From a virus, in IMG/VR virus record IMGVR_UViG_3300021962_008580, positions 1 through 54,709 of that record: 54,709 nt of DNA. The stretch is one strand, 5' to 3'. The position numbers and the translations under genes were made by a program. Below are positions 15,822-27,700 of this stretch, in pieces. The notes beneath the pieces were generated by a model. The model searched no databases. It was not told the origin of the DNA and saw nothing but the letters and a program-made list of their open reading frames with translations. The stretch's first letter is position 1; every line of letters starts with the position of its first letter.

Positions 15822-18716
15822 TCAACCCGAGGTTTCTTGTGAAGATTTTATTCTTTTATCTAACAACATTCTTAATAGATAAATCGTGTACGCATCACCT
15901 TGATATGGTGGTTTTTCAATAGCATTTGAGATATTATCAATCTTCTTTTGTAAAAAATCCAGTTGATTTTCTGTCTTTTCTATAGTATCTGGATCTACTT
16001 CTTTAGCTTTTTTTATCTTTTCCCATTCTGTCTTAGTAGCCTGAAACTCTTTCTTAGCAGAACCGATAACCTCATTTGCTCTCGATCTGACCGCTGCGGG
16101 AGACATATCAACTGTAGTTTTTAGTTGATTATATACTTCAAGAGCAATTTTGTTGGCGGATTCGTCGTCCGTAACTTGTCCTACTCTTTGTTTAGCAGCG
16201 GCTACAGCTTTGTTGAGTGTAGCAGCGTGTGATGTGGTCAAACCAAGCACTTTGGTCAAAAAATCTCCGTCTAATACCTTTTCAGTGTTTCCAGCAGCTT
16301 TTCTTGTTCCCCAAGTCTTTTCAGCGATCTTGTGAAAGATTTCAGATGTTCCTTTTATAAAAATGGGTTCGTCTGGTAGGTCTATTTTTAATACAACTCC
16401 CTCAACTGGATATTGACGAGAAGCGTCCGAACTGAGGAAGGTATTTATTCTTTCAGCGTATTGATTCAACACCCCTTGCATTTGTTCTTTAATTTTACGT
16501 ATAATTTTTTTAAGTGTATCTTTTTCTGGACTTTCTTTTCTACTTCTTAACAAAGCCTCCGCCTCTTTCAATTTGTTTGGACTTGCTACAAGCTTTTGTA
16601 TACCAGAAAGATTAAACACAAGTCCCTCACGACTTAGTGAACCATGTTTGTTGATGTTGTATATCTTCCATTCTGGATCATCTGGAGACTCTAATTCTTG
16701 TACTACCGTATTATCTTCTCCATGCTTTTCACAAACGGCACTAAAACACACAAACGCTCCCTTGTTTCCAAGTTTGGATTTGTTATATTTGGTGGAAGCA
16801 AACACAATATCTCCAAGTTCGTCACCCTTGTGAGTCAATACTGGGAACATTTCGGACGACACCTTGAATGCTCCATGTTTCTTTTTGACGGCTTGAAGTT
16901 TATTCTGAAAAGGTTTGTATGAGTTTAAGAAATTTAAAGCTTCATAAAAATGAACCGTGAAGGGATTGTTTAATTTATCGGCATTTGAAATAGTCACCTC
17001 TCCACTGTTCGCCGACTCTACAAAAAATTGTCCTTGAGCGTTCAATCCCCATTTACAAGGAGAACCGTCTAACTTTTCGGTGACGGACGCTTGATCCGTA
17101 ACCGCCAAGTTCATCTTTCCTTGTTTTACCAATGGTTGTATCTTTTGAAGAAAACTTAAAAACTCCGTGTCAGACATTTCGTTGGCACCAGAGAATCGTT
17201 GAATAGATAGTTTCGCTTCTCCAAGATTTTCTTCGTTCAACTTTGGATGTAGAAGATCTGGTTCAGATTGTTGATTCTTTGCCAATGTTTCCTTGTATGC
17301 ATCAACAATTTCTTTTCTGAGTTGTGGGAATTTGAAATCTTTTGATTTAAACAGATTATATACCTTTTCAAATGTATCTATGTCTTTGAACGATTTGTCT
17401 TCACCAAACAAGAACTTGGCTACAAAGTCCATATCTGTTGACTTTAACTCTCTACTTACTTCTTTACGTTTTCCCTTTGCGTCAATTGTAAACTTTTGTA
17501 GGAAAAATCCTTCCGCTGGACTTAGCATATACTTTTGCTTTAATCCTCCTGGACCAGCATCTTCGATGATTTTTGAGAATATCTCAGCGATGAATATGTT
17601 TCTGAATTTTGCCTTATATTCACTTTCTGGAGCACCCGAGTAGAACTTTTCTCTCCAAGATCTTACTCCAAGCATAACGTCTACTTGAGCATAAGGAATT
17701 TTCTTTGGATCTTCGGTTCCGTCTTGATTTATGAACTTTTGATTGACTGCTTTTCCAAGAAGGTGAAATTGATTTAACCCCTTGGCCGACTTGGCTCCGG
17801 GTATTTTCTTTGGTATAGCATCAAACAACTCATCTTTGGTGGCAGTTGGAGGAAGTTTTAGAAACTTCAACATATCAGCCGTATCGATGGCTATATCAAT
17901 GTCTCCAAGCAAAGGTTTGGTGAAATTTCCTATTTTGGAATATGGAACTTTGGACAGTCCATTATCCTTCAATACATTTTGAATTGTTGGATCAAGGTTT
18001 TCTCTTTTGACCTTGGTGACTTCTTCGTCAAAAATATTACCGCCTTCTTCAAGTTTTTTCTTGGCGGGTTTTTCTGGTGGTACATAACCAGAAGCTTCTT
18101 TAAATTTATTAGAAAGCATTTGAGCGATCTTTGGATCATACCATCCAAATATCTTCTTGAACGTTTCTTCCGATGGATCTGTTGCGATCATATTTCTGAT
18201 CTCGGTTCCGCTCAATTCCATTCCATCGACTTTAAGAGAAAAGTGAGGAACTATAATCAAATATCCATGTTTGGTAAAATCTTGAAGATTGTCTTTATTT
18301 TGTTCGTAAAATTGAAGATATGCTGGAGAACCGTCTTTTTTAACTCCACCCACTTTGAATCTGTCAGCGTCCTTTTTACCAAAACCAAATACCACCGCTG
18401 ATCCGTCTGGAAGTAAATCAAGCACTTCTGTTGCGGTATATGGACTCTTTGTTTGTATGATTTTGTCAGCGGGAACTCCATACTTAACCCACACGGCTTT
18501 CTTTTCTGCAAAATTTAATGGACTATCTGGAAGTTCCACCTTGTCGGTGGTTGCTACATATACCTTATCTTTACCAAACTTATCAGCTAACCATTTATAT
18601 GCTTGATAATGATGTGGGCCAGCGGGATGAAAACGACCTGGATAAATCGCGTATACGTCTTTTCCAACAACTTCGGTGTATACTTCTTCTATGATTTTCT
18701 CTATTAGGTCGTTCAT
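15822..18716 (-). CDS. Triple nucleotidyltransferase fusion (HxGH-type, Pol-beta-type, RNA/DNA-ligase-type), putative
   Basis: This is a 964-residue protein from the ATG at 18716. Residues about 18-200 resemble HxGH-type adenylyl/cytidylyltransferases (YAIYPGRFHPAGPHHYQAYK near 21-40, SGTEIRNMI near 170). Residues about 240-400 resemble Pol-beta-type nucleotidyltransferases (GDIDIAID near 268, a third Asp in AQVDVMLG). Residues about 535-850 resemble the adenylyltransferase core of ATP-dependent ligases: KLDGS near 547 as motif I, later FKVSSEMF, VEGVVLKID and FIKGTSEIF. The C-terminus is helical and coiled. RNA repair, end modification or cofactor synthesis are all possible. An ATG at 18755 would overlap the fibre stop as ATGA, but 18716 begins with the amphipathic helix LIEKIIEEV shared by other genes here and follows TATATTTATA, so I prefer it moderately. 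Confidence 0.75.
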   Translation of the reverse strand: MNDLIEKIIEEVYTEVVGKDVYAIYPGRFHPAGPHHYQAYKWLADKFGKDKVYVATTDKVELPDSPLNFAEKKAVWVKYGVPADKIIQTKSPYTATEVLDLLPDGSAVVFGFGKKDADRFKVGGVKKDGSPAYLQFYEQNKDNLQDFTKHGYLIIVPHFSLKVDGMELSGTEIRNMIATDPSEETFKKIFGWYDPKIAQMLSNKFKEASGYVPPEKPAKKKLEEGGNIFDEEVTKVKRENLDPTIQNVLKDNGLSKVPYSKIGNFTKPLLGDIDIAIDTADMLKFLKLPPTATKDELFDAIPKKIPGAKSAKGLNQFHLLGKAVNQKFINQDGTEDPKKIPYAQVDVMLGVRSWREKFYSGAPESEYKAKFRNIFIAEIFSKIIEDAGPGGLKQKYMLSPAEGFFLQKFTIDAKGKRKEVSRELKSTDMDFVAKFLFGEDKSFKDIDTFEKVYNLFKSKDFKFPQLRKEIVDAYKETLAKNQQSEPDLLHPKLNEENLGEAKLSIQRFSGANEMSDTEFLSFLQKIQPLVKQGKMNLAVTDQASVTEKLDGSPCKWGLNAQGQFFVESANSGEVTISNADKLNNPFTVHFYEALNFLNSYKPFQNKLQAVKKKHGAFKVSSEMFPVLTHKGDELGDIVFASTKYNKSKLGNKGAFVCFSAVCEKHGEDNTVVQELESPDDPEWKIYNINKHGSLSREGLVFNLSGIQKLVASPNKLKEAEALLRSRKESPEKDTLKKIIRKIKEQMQGVLNQYAERINTFLSSDASRQYPVEGVVLKIDLPDEPIFIKGTSEIFHKIAEKTWGTRKAAGNTEKVLDGDFLTKVLGLTTSHAATLNKAVAAAKQRVGQVTDDESANKIALEVYNQLKTTVDMSPAAVRSRANEVIGSAKKEFQATKTEWEKIKKAKEVDPDTIEKTENQLDFLQKKIDNISNAIEKPPYQGDAYTIYLLRMLLDKRIKSSQETSG

Positions 18717-18721
18717 ATTAT

Positions 18722-18731
18722 TATAAATATA
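18722..18731 (-). promoter_or_regulatory. Candidate late-promoter element TATATTTATA
   Basis: The decamer ends 5 bases before the preferred ATG (18716) of the nucleotidyltransferase fusion and 21 bases past the fibre stop. If it is a promoter, the transcript would be nearly leaderless. Confidence 0.45.
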
Positions 18732-18751
18732 TATGACAGTACATAATCGTG

Positions 18752-21700
18752 TCATTTTTTACTCAAAGTTTCAAGTTGATTTTCAAGTTTCTCGATACGA
18801 TCTTGCTGAGCTTTGATTGCTTCAATAAGTAGAGGAACAAGCTTCTCGTAACGTACTGTCATGTACTTTTCATCGATTGGTGCTGGTGCAACAATTTCTG
18901 GAAGAATTGCGTTGACTTCTTGGGCAGATACACCGACCTCTCGTTTCTTTTTATATCCCAAGGAGACCGCGATGTCATTTGCTTCAAAATAAAACCCAGA
19001 CAGCGCTTTAACTTTCTCAATTGGATTTTCAATCGGACCAATCTTTGTCTTCAAACGTTCGTCGGAATAATAAGCGGTTATGTTGTCTGTGGCACGAATT
19101 TCGCCGGTGGTTCCGGATGGGGAAGTCCCAACGCCCAGCGAATTTGTTATACGTGATGATCCACTTACAACAAATGAACCTGTAATTATTGTGTCTCCAT
19201 TAACATCCAATAATGAATTTGGATCTAGTTTTCCCACACCTATTCTACCAGAAGTTTCAAACAAAACTGAACTGTTTATTACATTTGTGGCTGAAGAAAA
19301 CTTGGCTATATATCCAGAGGTTCCAGAGTTTGCAACGGATGTTCCAGAAGACCCGCTGGTTCCAGAAGAACCGTTTGTGCCCGCTCCTCCATTTACTCCA
19401 CTCGTCCCACTTGTTCCGGATGCTCCACTTGACCCGCTTGTGCCGGAAGATCCAGACGTACCGTTTGTTCCAGAAGATCCGCTACTTCCGGAAGTTCCAC
19501 TTGTTCCACTTAGACCAGAAGTTCCACTGGTTCCAGATGCTCCGCTTGATCCGGATGTACCGGACGAACCACTAGTACCGGAAGATCCGTTTGTTCCACT
19601 TGTGCCAGAGGTTCCACTGCTACCACTTGTTCCACTCGCTCCAGAAGAACCAGACGTTCCAGATGTACCACTGCTTCCGCTTGTGCCAGAAGTACCGCTT
19701 GATCCGCTTAATCCAGACGTACCGCTTGTTCCAGACGCTCCACTCGTGCCAGATGTGCCAGAGCTTCCAGATGTACCGCTTGTACCGGATGTTCCACTAG
19801 AACCACTTGTACCAGAAGAACCGGAAGTACCGGACGATCCGCTTGTTCCACTTACTCCAGATGTACCACTTGTACCAGATGCGCCGCTTGTTCCGGAGGT
19901 ACCACTGCTTCCACTGGTTCCACTGGTTCCGTTTGTGCCTGAGGTACCATTTGTTCCAGAAGTTCCATTGGTACCAGATGTACCATTTGTGCCGGACGTT
20001 CCATTGGTGCCCGAAGTTCCGTTTGTTCCACTGGACCCACTAGTTCCAGAAGACCCGCTTGTACCATTTGTTCCACTTGATCCGCTGGTGCCAGACGAGC
20101 CACTAGTACCATTAGTACCGCTTGTTCCGTTGGTGCCACTCGAACCATTTGTTCCAGAAGATCCGCTTGTTCCTGATGTTCCACTAGAACCGCTCGTTCC
20201 ATTTGTGCCGCTGGTACCGTTGGTTCCACTGGTTCCATTTGTTCCAGATGACCCGTTGGTGCCACTGGTGCCGTTGGTTCCTGACGTTCCATTGGTTCCA
20301 CTGGTTCCATTTGTTCCAGATGATCCGTTTGTACCGCTTGTGCCATTTGTTCCCGAAGTTCCGTTTGCTCCACTTGATCCAGACGTTCCTGAAGAACCGC
20401 TGGTTCCGTTGGTACCAGAAGACCCGCTTGTTCCAGAGGATCCGCTTGTACCACTTGTTCCGTTTGTTCCAGATGTTCCGCTGGTACCGGAGTTTCCAGA
20501 AGAGCCAGATGTACCACTGGTTCCAGAATTTCCAGAGGTACCCGATGTTCCATTTGTTCCCGAAGATCCAGATGTGCCACTTGACCCGTTAGACCCACTT
20601 GTTCCACTCGATCCGCTAGAACCATTGGTACCAGACGTTCCACTCGTACCACTATTGCCGCTTGTTCCCGATGTACCGCTTGAACCACTAGTTCCCGATG
20701 CTCCAGATGACCCGCTTGTGCCGCTTGTTCCAGAAGTTCCCGACGATCCGCTTGTACCGTTCGTACCAGAAGTTCCATTTGTTCCCGAAGTTCCATTTGT
20801 ACCGCTTGTTCCATTTGTCCCAGAAGTTCCATTTGTTCCAGATGTTCCACTGGTGCCGGAGTTTCCAGAAGAACCAGACGTTCCGCTAGAACCGCTGCTT
20901 CCCGAAGTTCCGCTGGTACCTCTGGTTCCAGATGTGCCGCTTGTACCAGATGTTCCACTTATTCCACTGGTGCCGCTCGTTCCACCGCCCAAAGAATTTA
21001 ATGCGTAGCTGGCCGTAATTGCATAAGACGCCGTACCAAATAAAGATCCAGTGATACCGGCTGATACTCCAAGAGAACCAGTTATCACAGCACTTCCGCT
21101 GACATCAAATACAGCGCTAGGATTTGTTTTTCTTATACCAATTCTACCTCCACCGGTTAAAACCATCATATCTTCGTAATCGGTTTCTCCCCCTCCACGA
21201 TTTACGTAGAATTTCAATTGACCACCCCAATCACCAGGATTCAATCCAGTACTGGTCGTATCATATAAACCAGAAATTCCGGCATATCTCCAATTTGGTG
21301 TAGCGGGAATTGCTACAGACAATGGATCATAACCACTGAATGTAATTTTTCCTCCTGTTCCATTGGCTGTGTTATAATTGTGAAGATTCAACATGTCAGC
21401 AACGGAATTGCTTGAAGTATACAAAGTTTCCATTACTCCAGGGCGTGTAATTGTGTCTCCAATCGTTATATATTTTCCATCATCAAATATGGCACTTCCA
21501 GCTATATTATTTGAACCAGAATTATAATATCCCACAGCCAAACTATTTTCTGCGACGTTGTTTGTAGCAATATTGTATCTGGAGCTAGATTCCATGTATA
21601 CATGTTTCGTTCCACCTCTAAACACATTATTTGATACTACGTTGGCAGATCCGGTATATCCTCCAATATAAATTGATTTTCCTGTTCCGGCATTAAACAA

Positions 21701-24700
21701 TGTGTTACTTGTTATCGTACTTTCATACATGTTCAAACCATTAATCAACGTTGCGGTTGTATCTGCTATAATAAGATTATTGCTAATATAACAAGATTCA
21801 ACGTTTTTTAGAACTATTGAATCCCCGCTGTTTCTAGCATCAATATGGCTGTTTAATATAGAAACAAGAGCAACACGCCCAGCAATATTTCTTCCAGCCC
21901 AGTCGGTTCCAGCAATTCCGGTAAATGCGGCGTTGCCATCGACATAGATCCCACACGTCACAGGAACAAACAATAACTGAGAAAAGGTCATTCCTTCCGT
22001 GTTCATTCCCGCCGCGGTATAATCTACGGTATTTATTTTTATACCCGTGTTCCAATGATTGAATTGACTTTGGTTTACAGAAGAATTTACGCAAAGTCTT
22101 TTAAATTCAAGTCCAGTACCAACCCAACCACTTCCAGTCGGGTTTCCATGAAAGAAACATCTATCTATTCTTGTATTCCAAGCCGATTCTACGGTTACAG
22201 CTTTTAACCAATAATTTGAATTATCAAATGATAAAACTTGAACACCCGATAAATCAACGGAAACATTTTCGTGTTGAGATGTACTAGTTGTTCCATATGT
22301 TATGTCAATTGCAGATCCCGAAATTGCCGTGGCCGCGTGAAATCCAAGATCTCTTATAGCCACTTGATAAACGGAATCGGACGTAGTACCATTATCCATA
22401 TTGAATTTTATGGCCGTGTCATTTCCCGTCTGTTTTATTATAGATACATTGGCACTATTTCCAAACAAAGCTATATCACAACTTGGATTACTTGTTAATT
22501 GTAATGCGCCCGTAATTACATATACTCCATCAGGAAAGTAAACCGATCCTGTTTTTACAGCCTGAGAAGCAGAAATTGCGGTCTGAATAGCCGTGGTGTC
22601 ATTTGTAACACCATTCCCCGTTGCCCCATAGTCTTTAACATTAAAATAGGAAGTATCTGCTGATTTTAATGCATATGAAGCTGTTCCAAATAAAGATCCT
22701 GTTATTCCGTTTAAAACATCCAAAGATCCAGATATTTTCACACTTCCCGTCATCATAAAACTGCCACTGATGTCAAGTGTGGCTTGTGGAGATGTTTTAT
22801 TTATTCCCACATATGTGCCAGCATCAAATATTATAGATTCTGTAGAAGTTTGATTTGCCGCATATTTTACAACATAGTTTAATGATCCTGATATAGCCAA
22901 GGAGGTGCCGCTTGTGCCAGAAGTTCCGCTTGCACCATTTGTTCCAGATGATCCATTTGTTCCACTTGTTCCATTAGTACCACTCGAACCATTTGTTCCC
23001 GAGGATCCACTTGTTCCAGATGAACCAGATGTACCATTAGCTCCACTACTTCCAGATGTACCAGAGCTCCCAGATGTACCGCTTGTGCCAGAAGAACCAC
23101 TTTGTCCAGAAGTTCCACTTGTTCCTGAAGAACCAGACGTACCGCTTGTACCAGATGTACCACTTTGTCCAGATGTACCGCTTGTTCCCGATCCTCCATT
23201 TACTCCACTTGATCCACTGGTTCCAGAAGAACCGCTTGTTCCAGATGTTCCACTCGAACCAGAAGAACCACTTGTGCCAGAACTTCCCGATAGTCCGCTG
23301 GTTCCAGAAGACCCGCTTGTTCCAGATGTTCCGCTAGACCCAGAAGTTCCATTGGTACCGCTGGTTCCACTCGTACCAGATGCACCACTCGTTCCACTTG
23401 AACCAGACGTTCCATTTACTCCGCTTGTACCGCTTGTACCGCTTAAACCGCTTGTTCCAGATGAACCGGATGTTCCACTTGTTCCAGAAGTGCCAGACAA
23501 TCCATCCGTTCCAGATGTGCCATTTGTACCGCTTGACCCAGATGTTCCGTTTGTTCCAGATGTTCCGTTTGTTCCCGATGTGCCATTTGTTCCAGAAGTT
23601 CCGTTAGTTCCTGATGTACCGTTTGTACCACTTGAGCCAGATGTTCCAGAAGATCCATTTGTTCCACTCGTTCCAGAAGTGCCGCTACTTCCAGAGGTTC
23701 CACTGAAGCCACTGGTTCCAGAAGATCCAGAAGTTCCACTAGAACCATTTGTTCCCGATGTTCCATCAGTTCCACTGCTACCAGAAGTGCCGTTAGAACC
23801 ATTAGATCCAGAAGTACCACTTGTTCCGCTAGAACCATTGGTACCAGACGTTCCACTCGTACCACTATTTCCGCTTGTTCCTGATGTTCCAGATGAACCG
23901 CTTGCGCCGCTTGTTCCACTTGTGCCAGAAGTTCCCGACGATCCGCTTGTACCGTTCGTACCAGAAGTTCCATTCGTTCCGCTGGTACCATTAGTTCCTG
24001 ACGTGCCATTTGTTCCTGAAGTACCATTTGTGCCACTGGTACCATTGGTTCCGGATGTTCCGTTTGTCCCAGATGTTCCATTCGTTCCGCTGGTACCGTT
24101 GGTTCCAGATGTTCCATTAGATCCGTCAATCCCAGAAGTTCCTGATGTTCCACTCGAACCATTACTACCACTTATTCCGCTTGTACCGTTTGTTCCCGAA
24201 GTTCCAGATGTTCCACTAGACCCGTTAATACCAGATGTACCACTTGTACCCGAAGTTCCGTTTGTACCAGAAGAACCAGAAGTTCCACTCGAACCATTTG
24301 TTCCACTGGCGCCGCTTGTTCCAGAAGTTCCGTCTACTCCTGATGTACCACTGGTTCCAGACGATCCAGAAGTACCAGAACTGCCACTTGTACCCGACGA
24401 ACCATTTGTTCCAGAACTACCACTGGTTCCTGAGGATCCGCTACTTCCATTTGTACCCGACGTTCCAGAAGTTCCGCTGGTTCCAGATGTAGACGTATAT
24501 GCCGCCGAGGCAACTCCTATATTTTTTACGTTTACTATAATTGAAGGAGCCGCGGGAGCATTATATGGATCCGGTGGATTTGTTCTGGCCGGAATTGCTG
24601 TTATTTGAGTATACTGTGTTGATGCCGCCATCATCAACTCAATATAATCACCTTGTAACGCATCTACGATGATGCTTACAAACGGAAGCTGCAATACAGA

Positions 24701-27700
24701 GTTCGATACCAGTTTAAAATATGAGTCGCTTCTTGGAATATCTGTTCCGTTCTTTCTTACCCACCAGTGAACAGTTGAGTCCGTTCCTTGAGTTTTTTCT
24801 ACTTGTGGAGAAAAAGAAAATTCGTATATTCCAGAATGCCCAAAAGTTATTTTTGAATTATCCACCACCGATATTCCATTTTCTATTTCAACGGCGTTAT
24901 AAGTAATGGACATAGTAACGTCTGCGCCAGGCACAACCTGATCTTGGTCGCTACTATATTGAGCATAGTAGTTTACCACTTCTACACCAGATGTACCGCT
25001 GGTTCCCGAAGTACCATTTATACCACTGGTTCCGCTAGTTCCGGAACTTCCATTTGTACCACTGGTTCCGTTTGTGCCTGATGCCCCCGACACTCCAGAT
25101 GAACCAGACGTTCCGCTACTTCCGCTTGTACCACTACTACCACTTGTGCCAGAACTTCCATTTGTACCACTGGTTCCGTTTGTACCAGAGATTCCACTAG
25201 ATCCAGATGAACCATTGGTTCCTGAAGTCCCACTTGTACCGCTTGTTCCACTTTCACCGCTTGTGCCAGAAGTTCCACTATTGCCTGAGCTTCCTGAAGT
25301 TCCGTTTGTTCCCGATGAACCAGAAGACCCACTGGTTCCAGAAGAGCCGTTTGTTCCACTACTGCCATTTGACCCAGAACTTCCACTTGTACCGTTTGCT
25401 CCGGACGTTCCAGATGAGCCTGAACTTCCATCTATTCCGCTTGTGCCTGAACTACCACTGGTGCCATCAATTCCACTGGTTCCTGATGATCCGTTTGTAC
25501 CACTCGAACCATTGGTACCAGAAGTTCCACTTGTTCCGGATGAGCCGGAGCTTCCACCAGTTCCGCTTGTGCCCGAACTGCCACTAGTACCTCCAGTACC
25601 ACTGGTTCCGCTGGTTCCGCTGGTTCCTGATGAACCGTTTGTGCCACTTGTGCCATTGGTACCGCTTGTTCCATTTGTCCCAGAACTTCCACTACTTCCA
25701 GACGATCCACTGGTACCACTACTTCCAGATGATCCGCTAGTTCCACTGGTACCAGATGAACCACTAGTTCCATGTGATCCAGAAGTTCCTGATGAACCAT
25801 TTGTTCCTGATGAACCACTAGTTCCAGATGTTCCTCTGGTGCCAGAAGTTCCCGAAGAACCGCTGGTTCCAGAGGTTCCTCCACCACCTCCGCCACTTGT
25901 TCCGGAGGTTCCAGAGGTTCCAGAAGATCCACCCGCTCCTCCGCCCCCTCCTGTTTGAATACTCAGTCCATCAACATCGACAAAAAATTTCTTGTTTAAT
26001 GGAAGATATGTGTGGTTGTATTTAAAATTGTATGAGTTTTCTCCGTAAGCCAAATTTCCATTTGAGTCATATAGTTCAACATCTATTTCAAATAACTCAT
26101 TTTTTACCGTGTTTGGAATAGGAACATTTGCTGAAAAAACGTCTGGAGAATATCCAACAGAATGATATGGTTTTATTGAAACTTGAGAAAGATTCCATCC
26201 ACCGGCAACAGGAACAATCTTTATTGTTCCAAATTGTGTATTTGGTACAAAGAAAGAGCTGGTATAAAGTTCATTAGCACCATAATTGTAAGAGTTATCA
26301 ATATAACCTATTTGTGTTATTTCTTCTCCGCTCAAGAAATAAACATACAATTGAGAAGAATCGGTATTTGCGGATTGCCCTCTCACCCTCATAGAAAACT
26401 GATACAAACTATTTTCTATTAGTTTTATCGGGTTACTATTATGTACACTACCAGCTAGCAAGTTTTCTTGAGAACTTCCATATGCTGAAAGTAATGAAGG
26501 AACATCGTATGAGGCCGTAGGATATGGAAGTTTACTGTTGAACGCCTCGGTATCTCCATACCAATACGAATTGGATAATAACGTTGGAGAAACATATGCG
26601 GAAGTTCTGGACGGTTCAGCTACATTATCCTTGAATATAACATAATCGGTTTTAGAAGTGTTGGAAGAGTGTGATATAGAAACCCCATCTATCAACACAT
26701 CGTTTGATTGATTGAAAGTAAATGATCCATTTTTTAACCAATACTGGTCGGTATACGCCTGAGAATAAAATTCGCCTGGTTTTCCATGAAACGCGTTATC
26801 AAAATCTGTGGTCTTGATGCACTCTTGAGGTTCTATTCTTCCTTCCACCAGTAATGTTTTACTTTGGGGAGTGTTTAAGCTTCTTCCATATATCTTGTAT
26901 GAAGAAACTTGACCGCAAAGAGCACGTAAATTTCTTACTTCTATATGAGCGTAAGCTTTTACCGCCGCGACACTGGCTGAAACATAAGATCTTGGTAAAG
27001 TAAACGGTATATCTTTGTATATTATCTCATAATTTCCAGAACTGATACTCAGAACATAAAAATTTTTCTTGAAATAACTATTTTGTTTATTTGGATCATT
27101 TTCCGAAACATAATTTCGAATGTTTGTGAGATCATTTTTTGCGTATTGAGAATTTTGATTTGTTCTACCAATCAAATCCGAAACCGTTGAAAATGGAATG
27201 GATATAAGTAATGCATTCTCACTAACTATACGTTTAATTTTGGCTATGAAATCTGTATCAAGAGGTCCGTTGTATTCTATTTCATTGTTTCCTTGATCCG
27301 AATACAAAAATTTTGTAACATTTATATCTTTTACTCGAATATTTTCTCCTTCCATCGCAGAAGAAAATGCGGTTCCACCTTGTCTGTAAATTTGATATAT
27401 TACTTCATCTCCTTGAGGATCGTAATCTCCGTTGCTGTTCTTTTTTGGAGTTACCGCGTTGGAATAAAAAGAACCTGAAGCAACAGAAAACGGTTGTGAT
27501 GGATATTCTGGAACTTTATGAAGAACGGGAGTAACGGTCAGTGTTGGGTAATCAAAAAATCTTACTTGAGATTTTGTTGAAAACTTGGTGTCAATTGCGA
27601 CGTTTCTTCTCCAGATAATAGTACCAGTTGGAAGAGGGGAGCTTGCTGGAGCTTGTAATAATGGTCCGTTCTGATTGTCGGAGACCTTGTATGGAACGTT

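Noticed and set aside
18716-18755. Earlier ATG at 18755 for the nucleotidyltransferase fusion
   Set aside because: It overlaps the fibre stop as ATGA and so remains possible, but its 13-residue leader is not charged-helical and it would place the promoter-like element inside the coding region. I prefer 18716.
19080-21008. Long plus-strand open frame rich in Val-Pro (642 codons)
   Set aside because: It is the exact antisense shadow of fibre repeat block C. The Gly-Thr-Ser codons read in reverse give Pro/Val/Leu codons and cannot generate stops. The same holds for the plus-strand frames at 22905-24608 and 25074-25958.
19337-25951. CRISPR array
   Set aside because: The repeats are in-frame protein repeats of 9-18 bases with no constant repeat-spacer pattern and no cas genes nearby.
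19337-25951. Asn-Gly-Ser/Thr sequons as evidence of N-glycosylation
   Set aside because: The sequon is common in the repeats, but no oligosaccharyltransferase or cytoplasmic N-glycosyltransferase is visible, and the sequon arises automatically from GTN-GTS triplets.
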